A stretch of 64,000 nucleotides of DNA from Micrococcus flavus (GTDB taxonomy: Bacteria; Actinomycetota; Actinomycetes; Actinomycetales; Micrococcaceae), in the NCBI RefSeq assembly GCF_014204815.1, contig NZ_JACHMC010000001.1:1054001-1118000 (forward strand), read 5' to 3'. A program made the position numbers and the translations under genes. Within the stretch, counting starts at the first letter, position 1, and the number at the start of each line of letters is the position of its first letter. The notes below the pieces were generated by a model. The model was not told the origin of the DNA. It saw only the letters and a list, made by a program, of their open reading frames with translations, and made no database searches. This document shows, in pieces, positions 1-9,385 of the stretch.

Positions 1-1230
1 ACCGGCCTCGAGGACGTGGAGATCGCGGTCGAGGACCGCGAGGACGGCCAGCCCGGCGGTCCCGCCGTCATCGGCGGCCGGAGGGGTGGTTCCGACAAGC
101 CCACCGTGTTGTTGTACGCCCATCACGATGTGCAGCCGATCGGTGACGAGGCCCTGTGGGACACCCCGCCGCTGGAGGCCACCGAGCGCGGGGGCCGCCT
201 GTACGGCCGCGGCGCCGCCGACGACAAGGCGGGCATCATGGTCCACCTCGCCGCGCTGGCCGCGCTGGACGAGGTGGCTCCCGACGCCGGGCTCGGCGTC
301 CGCGTGTTCATCGAGGGGGAGGAGGAGGCCGGCTCGCCGACCTTCCGCCCGTTCCTCGAGCGCCACCGGGACCGCCTGCAGGCCGACGCGATCGTGGTGG
401 CCGACTCGTCCAACTGGGCCGTCGGCGAGCCCGCCCTGACCACGTCCCTGCGCGGGGTGACCAGCGGCACCGTCACCGTGCGGGTGCTGGACCACTCCGT
501 CCACTCGGGGATGTTCGGCGGCCCGGTGCTGGACGCCGTCGTCCTGCTGTCCCGCCTGATCGCCACCCTCCACGACGCCGAGGGCGCCGTGGCCGTGCCC
601 GGCCTCGAGCCGCGGCAGCACGCGGACGTGGCCTACGACGAGGACGTCTTCCGCGCCGACGCCGGCGTGCTGCCGGGCGTGCGCCTCGCGGGACGCGGCA
701 CGCTGGCCGACCGCCTGTGGAACGGGCCGGCGCTGAGCGTGATCGGCATCGACGTGCCCTCCGTGGACACCTCGTCGAACACCATCCAGTCCTCCGCCCG
801 CGCCAAGATCTCGCTGCGCCTGGGCCCGGGCATGGACCCGGCTGAGGCCCAGGACGCCCTGCGCCGCCACCTCGAGGCGCAGACGGACGCCGTCCTGGGC
901 GCGGAGATCACCTTCGAGCCGGGGGAGCAGGGCCAGCCCTTCGCCACGGACACCTCCGCGCCGGCCGCCGCGGCCATGATGGCCGCCCTCGGAGCCGCGT
1001 GGGACACCCCGGCCCGCGAGACCGGTCTCGGCGGGTCCATCCCGTTCACCGCGGACCTGCAGGAGCTGTTCCCCGACGCCACGATCCTGATCACCGGGGT
1101 GGAGGACCCCGACTCGCGGGCGCACTCCGCCAACGAGTCCCTCCACCTGGAGGACTTCCGCCGGGCGATCGTCGCCGAAGCCCTGTGGCTCGCCGGTCTG
1201 GCCGGGGTCACGGCGCCCGCCACCCGCTGA
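1..1230 (+). CDS. M20 family dipeptidase (5' end outside window)
   Basis: The reading frame is open from base 1, so the N-terminus lies upstream; the GTG at 16 is only an internal codon. About 409 residues are present, against roughly 450 for full-length family members. Zinc ligands are visible in order: the YAHHDVQP motif (nt 115-138), the GAADDKAG motif near nt 211-234, the EGEEEAGS motif near nt 313-336, and a late HSANES motif. The dimerisation or lid domain lies between the third and last motifs. The family hydrolyses dipeptides or N-acyl amino acids with a dinuclear zinc centre; the substrate cannot be read from sequence. A GC hairpin follows the stop codon, so the gene probably ends a transcript. 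Confidence 0.9.
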   Translation, partial: TGLEDVEIAVEDREDGQPGGPAVIGGRRGGSDKPTVLLYAHHDVQPIGDEALWDTPPLEATERGGRLYGRGAADDKAGIMVHLAALAALDEVAPDAGLGVRVFIEGEEEAGSPTFRPFLERHRDRLQADAIVVADSSNWAVGEPALTTSLRGVTSGTVTVRVLDHSVHSGMFGGPVLDAVVLLSRLIATLHDAEGAVAVPGLEPRQHADVAYDEDVFRADAGVLPGVRLAGRGTLADRLWNGPALSVIGIDVPSVDTSSNTIQSSARAKISLRLGPGMDPAEAQDALRRHLEAQTDAVLGAEITFEPGEQGQPFATDTSAPAAAAMMAALGAAWDTPARETGLGGSIPFTADLQELFPDATILITGVEDPDSRAHSANESLHLEDFRRAIVAEALWLAGLAGVTAPATR

Positions 1231-1245
1231 CCCGCGGGCAGTCGG

Positions 1246-1277
1246 GGCCGGCGCCGGGGAATGATCCGGCGCCGGCC
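1246..1277 (+). terminator. GC hairpin after M20 dipeptidase
   Basis: A perfect 12-bp stem (1246-1257 with 1266-1277) with an 8-nt loop lies 16 nt after the dipeptidase stop codon. No T-run follows. Confidence 0.55.
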
Positions 1278-1348
1278 GCTGTTGACCCGGCAGACCACGC
1301 GCGGACCGCCCCGTCGGCCGCGCTCCGCACCACCCCCAGGAGGTCACG

Positions 1349-1741
1349 ATGGCTCTGTCCGCAGAGGAGACCGGCGTCGAGATCGGCGCCACCGAGGACG
1401 CCGCCGGGCTGCCGCCCCACGAGGTCGAGCTGACCGACGTGGCGGCCGTCAAGGTCCGCGCACTGCTCGAGCAGGAGGGCCGCACCGACCTGCGCCTGCG
1501 CGTGGCCGTCCAGCCGGGCGGCTGCTCCGGCCTGATCTACCAGCTCTACTTCGACGAGCGCGTGCTCGACGGCGACACCGTCCGCGACTACGACGGCGTC
1601 GAGGTCATCGTGGACAAGATGAGCGTCCCCTACCTGATGGGCGCCACCATCGACTTCGAGGACACCATCTCGAAGCAGGGCTTCACGATCGACAACCCCA
1701 ACGCCGTGGGCTCCTGCGCCTGCGGCGACTCGTTCCACTGA
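1349..1741 (+). CDS. erpA: iron-sulfur cluster insertion protein ErpA / HesB-IscA family
   Basis: This 130-residue A-type iron-sulfur carrier delivers clusters to apoproteins. The three family cysteines are present: C59 in the PGGCSGL motif and C123 and C125 in the C-terminal SCACGDSF motif. The first ~25 residues are an acidic, poorly conserved extension. ATG 1349 is supported by AGGAGG at 1338-1343. It sits just upstream of the cytochrome c oxidase genes, as in other actinobacteria, and a strong hairpin follows, so it is probably transcribed separately from ctaC. Confidence 0.92.
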   Translation: MALSAEETGVEIGATEDAAGLPPHEVELTDVAAVKVRALLEQEGRTDLRLRVAVQPGGCSGLIYQLYFDERVLDGDTVRDYDGVEVIVDKMSVPYLMGATIDFEDTISKQGFTIDNPNAVGSCACGDSFH

Positions 1742-1787
1742 GCCGCCGGCCGGCGGCCGGGGCCCGGCTCTGAGGCCCCCGCCGCCC

Positions 1788-1832
1788 CGACGTCGGGCCG
1801 CACCCCCCGCCCGGGGGTGCGGCCCGACGTCG
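1788..1832 (+). terminator. long hairpin after erpA
   Basis: Two complementary arms of about 19 nt (1788-1806 and 1814-1832) form a near-perfect GC stem with a short loop, 46 nt after the erpA stop. No U tract follows. Confidence 0.65.
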
Positions 1833-1905
1833 TCCCGGCGGCGGGCCCGTGCCGGCGGGACACGGCCGACCGTGTCACGGTGCGGCCAATCCGGCCTGAT
1901 CGGCT

Positions 1906-1911
1906 TAGACT
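1906..1911 (+). promoter_or_regulatory. -10 box (TAGACT) upstream of ctaC
   Basis: TAGACT matches the TANNNT -10 seen before many genes here. It implies a leader of about 105 nt before ctaC. No convincing -35 is visible. Unlike the leaderless genes nearby, ctaC has a ribosome binding site. Confidence 0.45.
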
Positions 1912-2022
1912 GGCTCCTGAATCATCAGGGCATACCCGTCCCTCCTGACAGGAACCTGCGAAACCTCGCAGGATCCTGGGGGCGGCGCCCACTCGCACAC
2001 GAGATGAAGAGGAAGGCCGTCT

Positions 2023-2940
2023 GTGAGAGCACAGAATGACGCCGGACGTCGGACTCGCCGCCGCATCACCGCCGGGGCCCTCGGGGCCACGGCGATGGTC
2101 GTGCTGTCCGGCTGTTCGGCAGAGGCACAGCGTGGCTGGCTCCCGGGCACCCGGGAGACGACCAACCACAACGCGCAGCTCACCGACCTGTGGGTCAACT
2201 CCTGGATCGCGGCCCTGGCCGTCGGCCTGCTCGCCTGGGCGGCCATGATCTGGTGCATGGTGGCCTACCGCCGTCGGAAGAACGACCAGGGGTTCCCCAA
2301 GCAGACGGCCTACAACGTGCCGATCGAGACCATGTTCACGGTCCTGCCGATCCTCATGGTGTTCACCCTGTGGGGCTTCACCGACCGCGTGCAGACCTCC
2401 GTGGACACCCCGATCGACGACTCACCGCTGACCGTGCAGGTCCACGGCAAGCAGTGGTCCTGGGACTTCTCCTACTCGTACCAGCAGCCGAACGGCGAGG
2501 TGAAGGAGGCCCATTACCAGGGCATCCAGGCACAGCTCGACGGCGCCGAGGGCGTGCAGGACACCCTGCCCACGCTGTACCTCCCCGAGGACGTGCCGGT
2601 GCACTTCGAGCTGAAGTCCCGCGACGTCGCGCACTCCTTCTGGATCCCGCAGTTCCTCCAGAAGCGCGACATGCTCCCCGGCAAGACCAACCACCTGTAC
2701 CTCACCCCGCAGGAGCAGGGCTCCTTCGACGGCAAGTGCGCCGAGCTCTGCGGCGAGTTCCACTCGGAGATGCTCTTCAACGTGGAGGTCGTCGACGAGG
2801 CGACCTTCGTGCAGAAGCTCGACGAGCTGGAGCCGGGTCTGGTGGGCGACGAGTACAACCGCAACCCCAACAACAACCCTGACGGCGCCCGGGAGATGGA
2901 GGTCGACCTCCAGACCCCCCGCGGTGGAGGTAGCCACTGA
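2023..2940 (+). CDS. ctaC: cytochrome c oxidase subunit II
   Basis: This 305-residue subunit carries the CuA centre that accepts electrons from the bc1 complex. The N-terminus is a basic lipoprotein signal with lipobox LSGC (Cys31). Two transmembrane helices follow (about 57-77 and 100-118), then the cupredoxin domain with the copper ligand set HSFWIPQF ... [12 protein letters not shown]. Start GTG 2023 is chosen because it gives a complete signal peptide and lies behind a GAGGAAGG-like ribosome binding site. The stop codon shares its last base with the ATG of ctaD, indicating translational coupling. Product: subunit of the aa3 oxidase in the cytoplasmic membrane. Confidence 0.97.
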   Translation: MRAQNDAGRRTRRRITAGALGATAMVVLSGCSAEAQRGWLPGTRETTNHNAQLTDLWVNSWIAALAVGLLAWAAMIWCMVAYRRRKNDQGFPKQTAYNVPIETMFTVLPILMVFTLWGFTDRVQTSVDTPIDDSPLTVQVHGKQWSWDFSYSYQQPNGEVKEAHYQGIQAQLDGAEGVQDTLPTLYLPEDVPVHFELKSRDVAHSFWIPQFLQKRDMLPGKTNHLYLTPQEQGSFDGKCAELCGEFHSEMLFNVEVVDEATFVQKLDELEPGLVGDEYNRNPNNNPDGAREMEVDLQTPRGGGSH

Positions 2941-4649
2941 TGACCACTTACGAGTACGCAACGGATGAGGTGCGCTCACAGGCGCAGCCTCGCGTGGTGC
3001 CCCGTTCCCTGGGCAAGATCGCCGTCAGCTGGCTGACGACGACCGACCACAAGGTCCTCGGGTACATGTACCTGATCGTGTCCTTCTTCTTCTTCTGCGT
3101 GGGCGGCGTCATGGCCCTCATGATCCGCGCGGAGCTCTTCGAGCCCGGCATGCAGATCCTGCAGACGAAGGAGCAGTACAACCAGCTCTTCACGATGCAC
3201 GGCACGATCATGCTCCTCATGTTCGCGACGCCGCTGTTCGTGGGCTTCGCCAACGTGCTGGTGCCGCTCCAGATCGGCGCCCCGGACGTGTCCTTCCCGC
3301 GTCTGAACGCCCTGGCCTTCTGGTTCTTCCTCTTCGGCTCGCTGATCGCGTGCGCCGGCTTCCTCACCCCGCAGGGTGCGGCCTCGTTCGGCTGGTTCGC
3401 CTACGCTCCGCTGTCCGACACCACCTACTCGCCCGGCGTGGGCGGCGACCTCTGGGTCTTCGGCCTGGCCCTCCAGGGCTTCGGCACCATCATGGGCGGC
3501 GTCAACTTCATCACCACGATCCTGACCATGCGTGCCCCGGGCATGACGATGTGGCGCATGCCGATCTTCACCTGGAACACGCTGATCACGGCCATCCTGA
3601 TCCTGATGGCGTTCCCGCCCCTGGCCTCCGCGCTCTTCGCGCTGGGTCTGGACCGTCGCTTCGGCGGCCACATCTTCAACCCGGAGAACGGCGGCGCCGT
3701 CCTCTGGCAGCACCTCTTCTGGTTCTTCGGCCACCCCGAGGTGTACGTGATCGCCCTGCCGTTCTTCGGCATCGTGTCCGAGATCGTCCCGGTGTTCTCC
3801 CGCAAGCCGATCTTCGGCTACAAGTCCATCGTGTTCGCGACGACGGCGATCGCCGCGCTCTCCATGACCGTGTGGGCGCACCACATGTACGTGACCGGCT
3901 CCGTCCTCCTGCCGTTCTTCTCCGTGATGACCATGCTCATCGCGGTCCCCACCGGCGTGAAGTTCGTGAACTGGATCGGCACCATGTGGCGCGGCTCCAT
4001 CACCTTCGAGAACCCCATGCTGTGGACCCTCGGCTTCATGGTGACCTTCCTGTTCGGCGGCCTGACCGGCGTGATCCTGGCGTCCCCGCCGCTGGACTTC
4101 CACGTGTCCGACACCTACTTCGTGGTGGCGCACTTCCACTACGTCATCTTCGGCACCGTGGTGTTCGCGATGTTCGCGGGCTTCTTCTTCTGGTGGCCGA
4201 AGTTCACCGGCAAGATGCTGAACGAGCGTCTCGGCAAGGTGCAGTTCTGGCTCCTGTTCGTGGGCTTCCACGGCACGTTCCTCATCCAGCACTGGCTGGG
4301 CGTCATGGGCATGCCGCGCCGGTACGCGGACTACATGGTGGAGGACAACTTCGCCACCATGAACGCGTTCTCCACGGTCTTCTCCTTCATCCTCGGCGCC
4401 TCGCTGATCCCGTTCTTCTGGAACGTCTACGTCACGAGCCGCTACGGCAAGAAGGTCACCGTGGACGACCCGTGGGGCTTCGGCGCCTCCCTGGAGTGGG
4501 CCACCTCGTGCCCGCCGCCGCGTCACAACTTCCACGCGCTGCCGCGGATCCGGTCGGAGCGTCCCGCGCTGGACCTGCACCACCCGGAGCTGTCCCACTA
4601 CTCGCCGCAGGCCGAGCCTGAGGCGTTCGGAGAGAAGGTGTCCTCGTGA
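2940..4649 (+). CDS. ctaD: cytochrome c oxidase subunit I
   Basis: Catalytic 569-residue subunit of the aa3-type proton-pumping terminal oxidase, with about 12 membrane helices. The binuclear-centre signature [15 protein letters not shown] (CuB His and cross-linked Tyr), the HHMYVTG pair, and HFHYV with heme ligands near residue 400 are all present. The ATG overlaps the ctaC stop by one base, and the stop overlaps the ctaF GTG by four, so ctaC-ctaD-ctaF is one translational unit. Length and motifs are normal for an actinobacterial CtaD. Confidence 0.98.
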   Translation: MTTYEYATDEVRSQAQPRVVPRSLGKIAVSWLTTTDHKVLGYMYLIVSFFFFCVGGVMALMIRAELFEPGMQILQTKEQYNQLFTMHGTIMLLMFATPLFVGFANVLVPLQIGAPDVSFPRLNALAFWFFLFGSLIACAGFLTPQGAASFGWFAYAPLSDTTYSPGVGGDLWVFGLALQGFGTIMGGVNFITTILTMRAPGMTMWRMPIFTWNTLITAILILMAFPPLASALFALGLDRRFGGHIFNPENGGAVLWQHLFWFFGHPEVYVIALPFFGIVSEIVPVFSRKPIFGYKSIVFATTAIAALSMTVWAHHMYVTGSVLLPFFSVMTMLIAVPTGVKFVNWIGTMWRGSITFENPMLWTLGFMVTFLFGGLTGVILASPPLDFHVSDTYFVVAHFHYVIFGTVVFAMFAGFFFWWPKFTGKMLNERLGKVQFWLLFVGFHGTFLIQHWLGVMGMPRRYADYMVEDNFATMNAFSTVFSFILGASLIPFFWNVYVTSRYGKKVTVDDPWGFGASLEWATSCPPPRHNFHALPRIRSERPALDLHHPELSHYSPQAEPEAFGEKVSS

Positions 4650-5047
4650 AGGTCTCCGCCATCATCTTCTGGATCCTCGGCGTCTTCTTCGTCTTCGCCG
4701 CCACCCTCTACGCGTTCTGGGTGGACTGGACGGAGTGGGCCGGCATCCCCGCCATCTACGCCCTCGCCGCCATGTCATGGATGATCGCCTGGTACGTGCA
4801 GTCCACGGACAAGCGCCACGGCCTCGGCCCGTCGGATGACGTGGACGGCGAGATCACCGAGTACGCCGGGACGTACGGCACCTTCGCCCCGTCCAGCTGG
4901 TGGCCGCTGGGCGTGGCCACCGCCTGCGCCCTGATCGTCACTGGCCTGGCCATCGACTGGTGGATCCTGCTCCTCGGCGTCGTCGCCGGTGTGTACTTCA
5001 CCTACGGCTGGGTCTACGAGTTCTCGCGCGGCAAGTACGCGCACTGA
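4646..5047 (+). CDS. ctaF: actinobacterial cytochrome c oxidase subunit IV
   Basis: Small integral membrane subunit (133 residues) specific to actinobacterial aa3 oxidases. Four hydrophobic segments are visible, roughly residues 4-24, 31-51, 87-107 and 108-124, with a hydrophilic loop between the pairs. It starts at GTG 4646 inside a GTGA overlap with the ctaD stop. A strong hairpin 20 nt after the stop closes the operon. Confidence 0.93.
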   Translation: MKVSAIIFWILGVFFVFAATLYAFWVDWTEWAGIPAIYALAAMSWMIAWYVQSTDKRHGLGPSDDVDGEITEYAGTYGTFAPSSWWPLGVATACALIVTGLAIDWWILLLGVVAGVYFTYGWVYEFSRGKYAH

Positions 5048-5067
5048 TCCCTTCGGGACCATCCTCG

Positions 5068-5112
5068 ACGCCGACGCCCGGCTCCCCTCGACGGGGAGCC
5101 GGGCGTCGGCGT
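5068..5112 (+). terminator. terminator hairpin of ctaCDF
   Basis: Arms 5068-5087 and 5093-5112 form a perfect 20-bp stem with a 5-nt loop, 20 nt after the ctaF stop. No U tract follows. Confidence 0.75.
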
Positions 5113-6476
5113 CTGCGCGCCAGGGAGCAGATCGCCCGACCCACGGGTGCGCACGCCGTCCCCCGCAGCTGAAGCGGGATGCTGTCGCACCCGTCCAGGC
5201 TCAGGCCCCGGCAGGCGCTCTCCGGTGTGCAGCAGGGGAGGCCTGCATGATCCGAGGCGACGGGCCGAACGACCTCTCCCTCCGCGTGGCCACGGGCCGG
5301 GACCGGGGTGTCCGAGCGGCCGGACACCGGCGGCTCCGCCCCGCTGGCGCGCCCAACCGAGTCGGCGTCTGAGATGGGCGCGGTTCTGCGGGATCTGAGC
5401 ACGAGGATGGGTGATGGGTCCCGGGCCACGCGTTCACGCCTGCGTCGGCGCCCTACGCCCTCCTGCGTCCGGACGTGAGGTGCCTCTGCCACGTCGCCGG
5501 GACACCGGGCACGGGGATGGATTCGGGGTGGCGGGTGCGGCCAGGCACGTCGCGCCGGGAGCGACGGCCCGCCAGGCCGTGGTCCGGGAGGCACCGGAGC
5601 GGCAGGGCGTCGACATCGCCTCCGAGGCCCTCGACCCGGTCGTGGTCACCCAGGGAGCGAACGCGGTCGCGCTGCCTCGGCAACAGCGCGTGGACCGGTG
5701 CTGGCCCTGACGAGAGGGGCCAGGGCAGCCGCGGGTCTGCGAGCCGGTCAAGCCCTCCGATCGGGGATGGTTCCCGTTCACCGACGGCACCGGTCGCCGA
5801 CGGGCGCACCGGGGCGCGCCCATGGGGCCCCAGGGGCAGGAGGGCCGAGATGAACACGCCCTGGGCCGCCGACGCGGCCACTCACCTGAGCGGATTCGGG
5901 GAGAAGACCTGGTCCCCTCGGACGGGGGTCTCGACACCATCATCGGTGAGCCGGCCATCGACGCGCCCGGGACTGACCGCAGGGGACCCGGCATCAGCAC
6001 GGCCAGATGCCGTCGCCGGACCTTCGACCCGGGAGATGCTCGTGGAAGGCAGCCGCCGGTGTCACCGGCCAGGGTCGCCTCGAGACCCTGAGCCTTCTCT
6101 CCCTCGAAGGAGCTCAGCAGGAGTGGCGCACCCGAACGCAACGACCGAGGCACGTGGTGAGCGTGGCGTACCAGGGCAGGATCACCGCAACGGCGACTAC
6201 TGGCAGGATCGGAGCAACCTGGACGGCCCAGCAGACCCTGGTGGACAGGCGGAGGCGGCTGAGGAGGCGGCTGGCGACGTCGGCGGTTCAGGATCGCCAT
6301 GGGGTGCCGTCGACCGTGGGCGACTCGTGCTCCCCGAGGCAGCGGGGCGCGACCCAGAACATGTACGGCCTGCCACCGACGTCCGATGCGTCATGAGGTG
6401 TGGCGCGGACCGCCTGCATCCCCGCCCGGGCGGTCCACCCGCTCCGAGGTGCGGATGACGCACCCGTAGCATGCCG
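5113..6476 (+). other. 1.36 kb gap without a supported gene
   Basis: This is the only stretch over 300 bases without a gene. It lies between the convergent ctaCDF and ctaE-qcrCAB units. Open frames exist on both strands (for example + 5475-6458, - 5434-6300 and - 5453-5881), but their products are Arg/Pro/Ser-rich, have no recognisable domain and mutually overlap. Codon choice is looser than in neighbouring genes, with many A/T third positions. The exception is a short + strand segment described separately. No tRNA, inverted-repeat-bounded element or transposase is visible. Confidence 0.6.
5541..5690 (+). pseudogene. possible decayed aminotransferase fragment
   Basis: In the frame starting at 5411, residues translated from about 5541-5690 regain G/C-rich third positions. 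They read like a class I/II PLP aminotransferase segment (an ARQAVVRE helix, then GVDI..., then VVVTQGAN). In intact enzymes this lies between the N-terminal arm and the PLP-binding loop. No start codon with a ribosome binding site, no active-site lysine region and no continuation is visible; the frame stops at 5710. The resemblance is short and could be chance. Confidence 0.2.
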
Positions 6477-6512
6477 GAGGGCCCCCGGCATCCATGGATG
6501 CCGAGGGCCCTC
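6477..6512 (-). terminator. terminator hairpin of ctaE-qcrCAB
   Basis: Arms 6477-6494 and 6495-6512 are 18 nt each with one mismatch and no formal loop (core GGCATCCATGGATGCC). It lies 22 nt beyond the qcrB stop on the minus strand. Confidence 0.65.
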
Positions 6513-6533
6513 GTGGAGTCGCCACGTCTCAGA

Positions 6534-8234
6534 TCAGCGGGCGATCTCCGGGTTCGAGCCGCCGTTGCGAGCACCGACGCCGACCGGCTCGGGGTGGTCG
6601 CCGTGACCGCCGTGCAGGCGGGACTCGACGAGCTCCTCGCGGGTCACGGGGGACACGCGCTCCTCGTAGAACATCCGGTTCAGGCCGGCACGGGCCTTCT
6701 CCAGACCGGAGATCTTCCCGTTGCGTCCCGGAGTCGCCGGGGTCGGACGAGTGTCCTCGAAGGACACGAGGCGGTAGAGCTCGAAGTCGTCCAGCTGACG
6801 GTGACGCTCGTGGAAGCCGCCCTCGGGCGACATCTCGATCACGCCGGCCTCGTGGCCGTGCAGGACCGTCTCACGGTCCCGGCGCTGCAGCGACAGGCAG
6901 ATGCGGCGGGTGATGATGAACGCCAGCACCGGGCCGAGGAAGAACAGCGCACGCAGGGTGTACAGCACGTCGTTGAAGGCCACGTGGAAGTGCGTGGCGA
7001 TGAGGTCCGACGACGCGGCGATCATCATCACGGAGTACCACACCACGGCCGCCACGCCGATCGCGGTCCGCGTGGGGGCGTTGCGCGGGCGGTCGAGCAG
7101 GTGGTGCTCGCGGTCGTCCTTGGTGATCCACCGCTCGATCCAGGGCCACGAGATCATGCTGATGATCAGGATGGTCACGGGGATGAGGGGGATGAGCACA
7201 CCCAGCGGAAGGGACACGCTGGCGCCCCACGGCATCGGGATGTTCCACAGGAAGGAGAAGTCGCCGATCATGCCCGGCATGAGACGCAGGGCGCCGTCGA
7301 ACACGCCGATGTACCAGTCGGGCTGGGTGCCGGCGGAGACGGGGGAGGGATCGTACGGGCCGTAGTTCCAGATCGCGTTGATGGTCACCGTCGAGGCGAT
7401 GAGGGCCAGGATGCCGAAGACGATGAAGAAGAAGCCGCCGGCCTTGGCCGCGTACACCGGACCGACCGGGTAGCCGACCACGTTGTTCTCCGTGCGGCCC
7501 GGGCCCGGGTACTGGGTGTGCTTGTGCACGACCACCATGAACAGGTGGATGCCGATCAGCAGCAGGATCGCCGCGGGCACAATCATGATGTGCAGCGCGT
7601 AGAGGCGGCCGATCACGGAGTAGCCCGGGAACTCGCCGCCGAACAGGAACGCGGAGAGGTAGGAGCCGACGAGCGGCAGGGACTTCAGGATGCCGTCGAT
7701 GATGCGCAGGCCGTTGCCGGACAGCACGTCGTCCGGCAGGGAGTAGCCGGTGAAGCCCGCGGCCCAGCCGGCCAGGAGCAGGAAGCAGCCCACGACCCAG
7801 TTCAGCTCACGCGGGCGACGGAACGCGCCCGTGAAGAAGATGCGGAGCATGTGCACCGACATTGCCATCACGAACACCAGGGCGGACCAGTGGTGCAGCT
7901 GTCGCATGAACAGGCCGCCACGGATGTCGAACGAGATGTCGAGCGACGAGGCGTACGCGGCGGACATCTCGATGCCACGCATCGGGGCGTAGGCCCCGTT
8001 GTACGTGACGTGGGACATGGACGGGTCGAAGAAGAAGGTGAGGAAGGCGCCGGACAGCAGCAGGATGATGAAGCTGTAGAGGGCGACCTCGCCGAACATG
8101 AACGTCCAGTGATCCGGGAAGATCTTCCGGGCGAAGAACTTGACGATCGGGGACATCCCCGTGCGTGTGTCGATGAAGTTCGCCAGGCGGCCAGTGCTGG
8201 TGGCCGGCTGGTACTGATTGACTGCAGTGCTCAT
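6534..8234 (-). CDS. qcrB: ubiquinol-cytochrome c reductase cytochrome b subunit
   Basis: Membrane cytochrome b of the menaquinol-cytochrome c reductase, 566 residues, with about 8-9 helices and the cytoplasmic C-terminal extension typical of actinobacteria. It holds two b hemes and the quinol sites. ATG 8234 is chosen because it gives the expected N-terminus (MSTAVNQYQ) and overlaps the qcrA stop by four bases. The open frame extends upstream to 8468, but that part only shadows qcrA. QcrB is the target of imidazopyridine-type inhibitors in mycobacteria (family knowledge). Confidence 0.96.
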   Translation of the reverse strand: MSTAVNQYQPATSTGRLANFIDTRTGMSPIVKFFARKIFPDHWTFMFGEVALYSFIILLLSGAFLTFFFDPSMSHVTYNGAYAPMRGIEMSAAYASSLDISFDIRGGLFMRQLHHWSALVFVMAMSVHMLRIFFTGAFRRPRELNWVVGCFLLLAGWAAGFTGYSLPDDVLSGNGLRIIDGILKSLPLVGSYLSAFLFGGEFPGYSVIGRLYALHIMIVPAAILLLIGIHLFMVVVHKHTQYPGPGRTENNVVGYPVGPVYAAKAGGFFFIVFGILALIASTVTINAIWNYGPYDPSPVSAGTQPDWYIGVFDGALRLMPGMIGDFSFLWNIPMPWGASVSLPLGVLIPLIPVTILIISMISWPWIERWITKDDREHHLLDRPRNAPTRTAIGVAAVVWYSVMMIAASSDLIATHFHVAFNDVLYTLRALFFLGPVLAFIITRRICLSLQRRDRETVLHGHEAGVIEMSPEGGFHERHRQLDDFELYRLVSFEDTRPTPATPGRNGKISGLEKARAGLNRMFYEERVSPVTREELVESRLHGGHGDHPEPVGVGARNGGSNPEIAR

Positions 8235-9316
8235 GACTGTTCGCCACGCTCCCAGTAGACAGGCCCGACGGGCTCGGTGAAATCGCTGCGAGCGACGAGG
8301 TAGCCCTCGTCGTCCACAGTGATCGGCAGCTGCGGCAGCGCGTGGCTGGCAGGGCCGAAGATGACCTTGCACTCCTGCGTCAGGTCGAAGGTCGACTGGT
8401 GGCAGGGGCAGAGCAGGTGGTGGGTGTGCTGCTCGTAGAGGGCGATGGGGCAGCCCACATGCGTGCACACCTTGGAATAGGCGAAGATGCCGTCCACGTT
8501 CCAGTCCTCACGGCCCGGGGTGATGTCCACCTTGGACGGGTCGAGGCGCATGACCAGGACGACGGCCTTGGCCTTCTCGTTGAGCTTGCCGTGCTCCACG
8601 TCGTTGAGGCCGTCCGGGATGACGTGCAGGGCGGAGCCCAGGGTGACGTCCGAGGCCTTGATGGGGGAGCCGGTGGGGTCGCGTACGAGGCGCACGCCCT
8701 CGGCCCACATGGTGTGGCGCAGGCGCTCGGGGCCGAAGTTGTTCACGGCGCGGTCCGAGAAGTTGTCCGTGTTGTCCAGGTCGCGGAAGGCGAAGATGAA
8801 CGGCAGCGGGGCCAGCAGGGCGGCGCCGATCAGAGTGTTGCGCAGCAGCGGGCGACGCTTGATCTGCGACTCGTCGAGGATGTCCGCGATCATGCCCTGG
8901 GCGGCGGCGCGGTCGGCCTCCGTGCGGATCTCGTGCCGTTCCTCGACCGTCTCATGGTCCGGCATCAGGGTCTTGGCCCAGTGGACCACGCCGATGCCGA
9001 TGCCGAGCATCGCCAGGGCGACGCCCAGTCCGAGGAGCAGGTTCTGCAGGTAGAGCAGACCGAAGTCCTCGTCGTTGCCGATCTGTCCGACGCCGAAGTA
9101 GCCGATGAAGAACAGGACCGTGCCGATCACGGAGATCAGGAAGAAGACCGAGACCTGGCGCTCAGCGCGCTTCGCCGCCCGCGGATCCTCGTCTGCCAGA
9201 CGCGGACGGTGCGGGGGGAGGCCCGGGTTCTCGATGGCGTACCGGGGCGTGTCCGCTCCGGCGTGCTCGAGGGCGGCCGAGTGTGCCCCGGACCCTTCGT
9301 AGCCCTTCTCGCCCAT
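8231..9316 (-). CDS. qcrA: ubiquinol-cytochrome c reductase Rieske iron-sulfur subunit
   Basis: 361-residue Rieske subunit. Actinobacterial QcrA has three N-terminal helices rather than one; hydrophobic stretches lie at about residues 58-76, 88-110 and 160-180. The 2Fe-2S ligands are in CTHVGC and CPCHQS near residues 290-310. It passes electrons from menaquinol to the c-hemes of QcrC. Start ATG 9316 has GGAAA nearby, and the stop overlaps the qcrB start (ATGA). Confidence 0.96.
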   Translation of the reverse strand: MGEKGYEGSGAHSAALEHAGADTPRYAIENPGLPPHRPRLADEDPRAAKRAERQVSVFFLISVIGTVLFFIGYFGVGQIGNDEDFGLLYLQNLLLGLGVALAMLGIGIGVVHWAKTLMPDHETVEERHEIRTEADRAAAQGMIADILDESQIKRRPLLRNTLIGAALLAPLPFIFAFRDLDNTDNFSDRAVNNFGPERLRHTMWAEGVRLVRDPTGSPIKASDVTLGSALHVIPDGLNDVEHGKLNEKAKAVVLVMRLDPSKVDITPGREDWNVDGIFAYSKVCTHVGCPIALYEQHTHHLLCPCHQSTFDLTQECKVIFGPASHALPQLPITVDDEGYLVARSDFTEPVGPVYWERGEQS

Positions 9317-9385
9317 ATGACCAGTTTCCTTTGCTCGAGTGATGGATGTCGTGTCGTGTGCGGGGCGCGCGGGGCCCCGGCGGGA

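Noticed and set aside
5434-6300. Minus-strand frame of 288 codons in the long gap
   Set aside because: Arg/Pro/Ser-rich product, no ribosome binding site or -10 box, and overlaps other equally long frames on the opposite strand.
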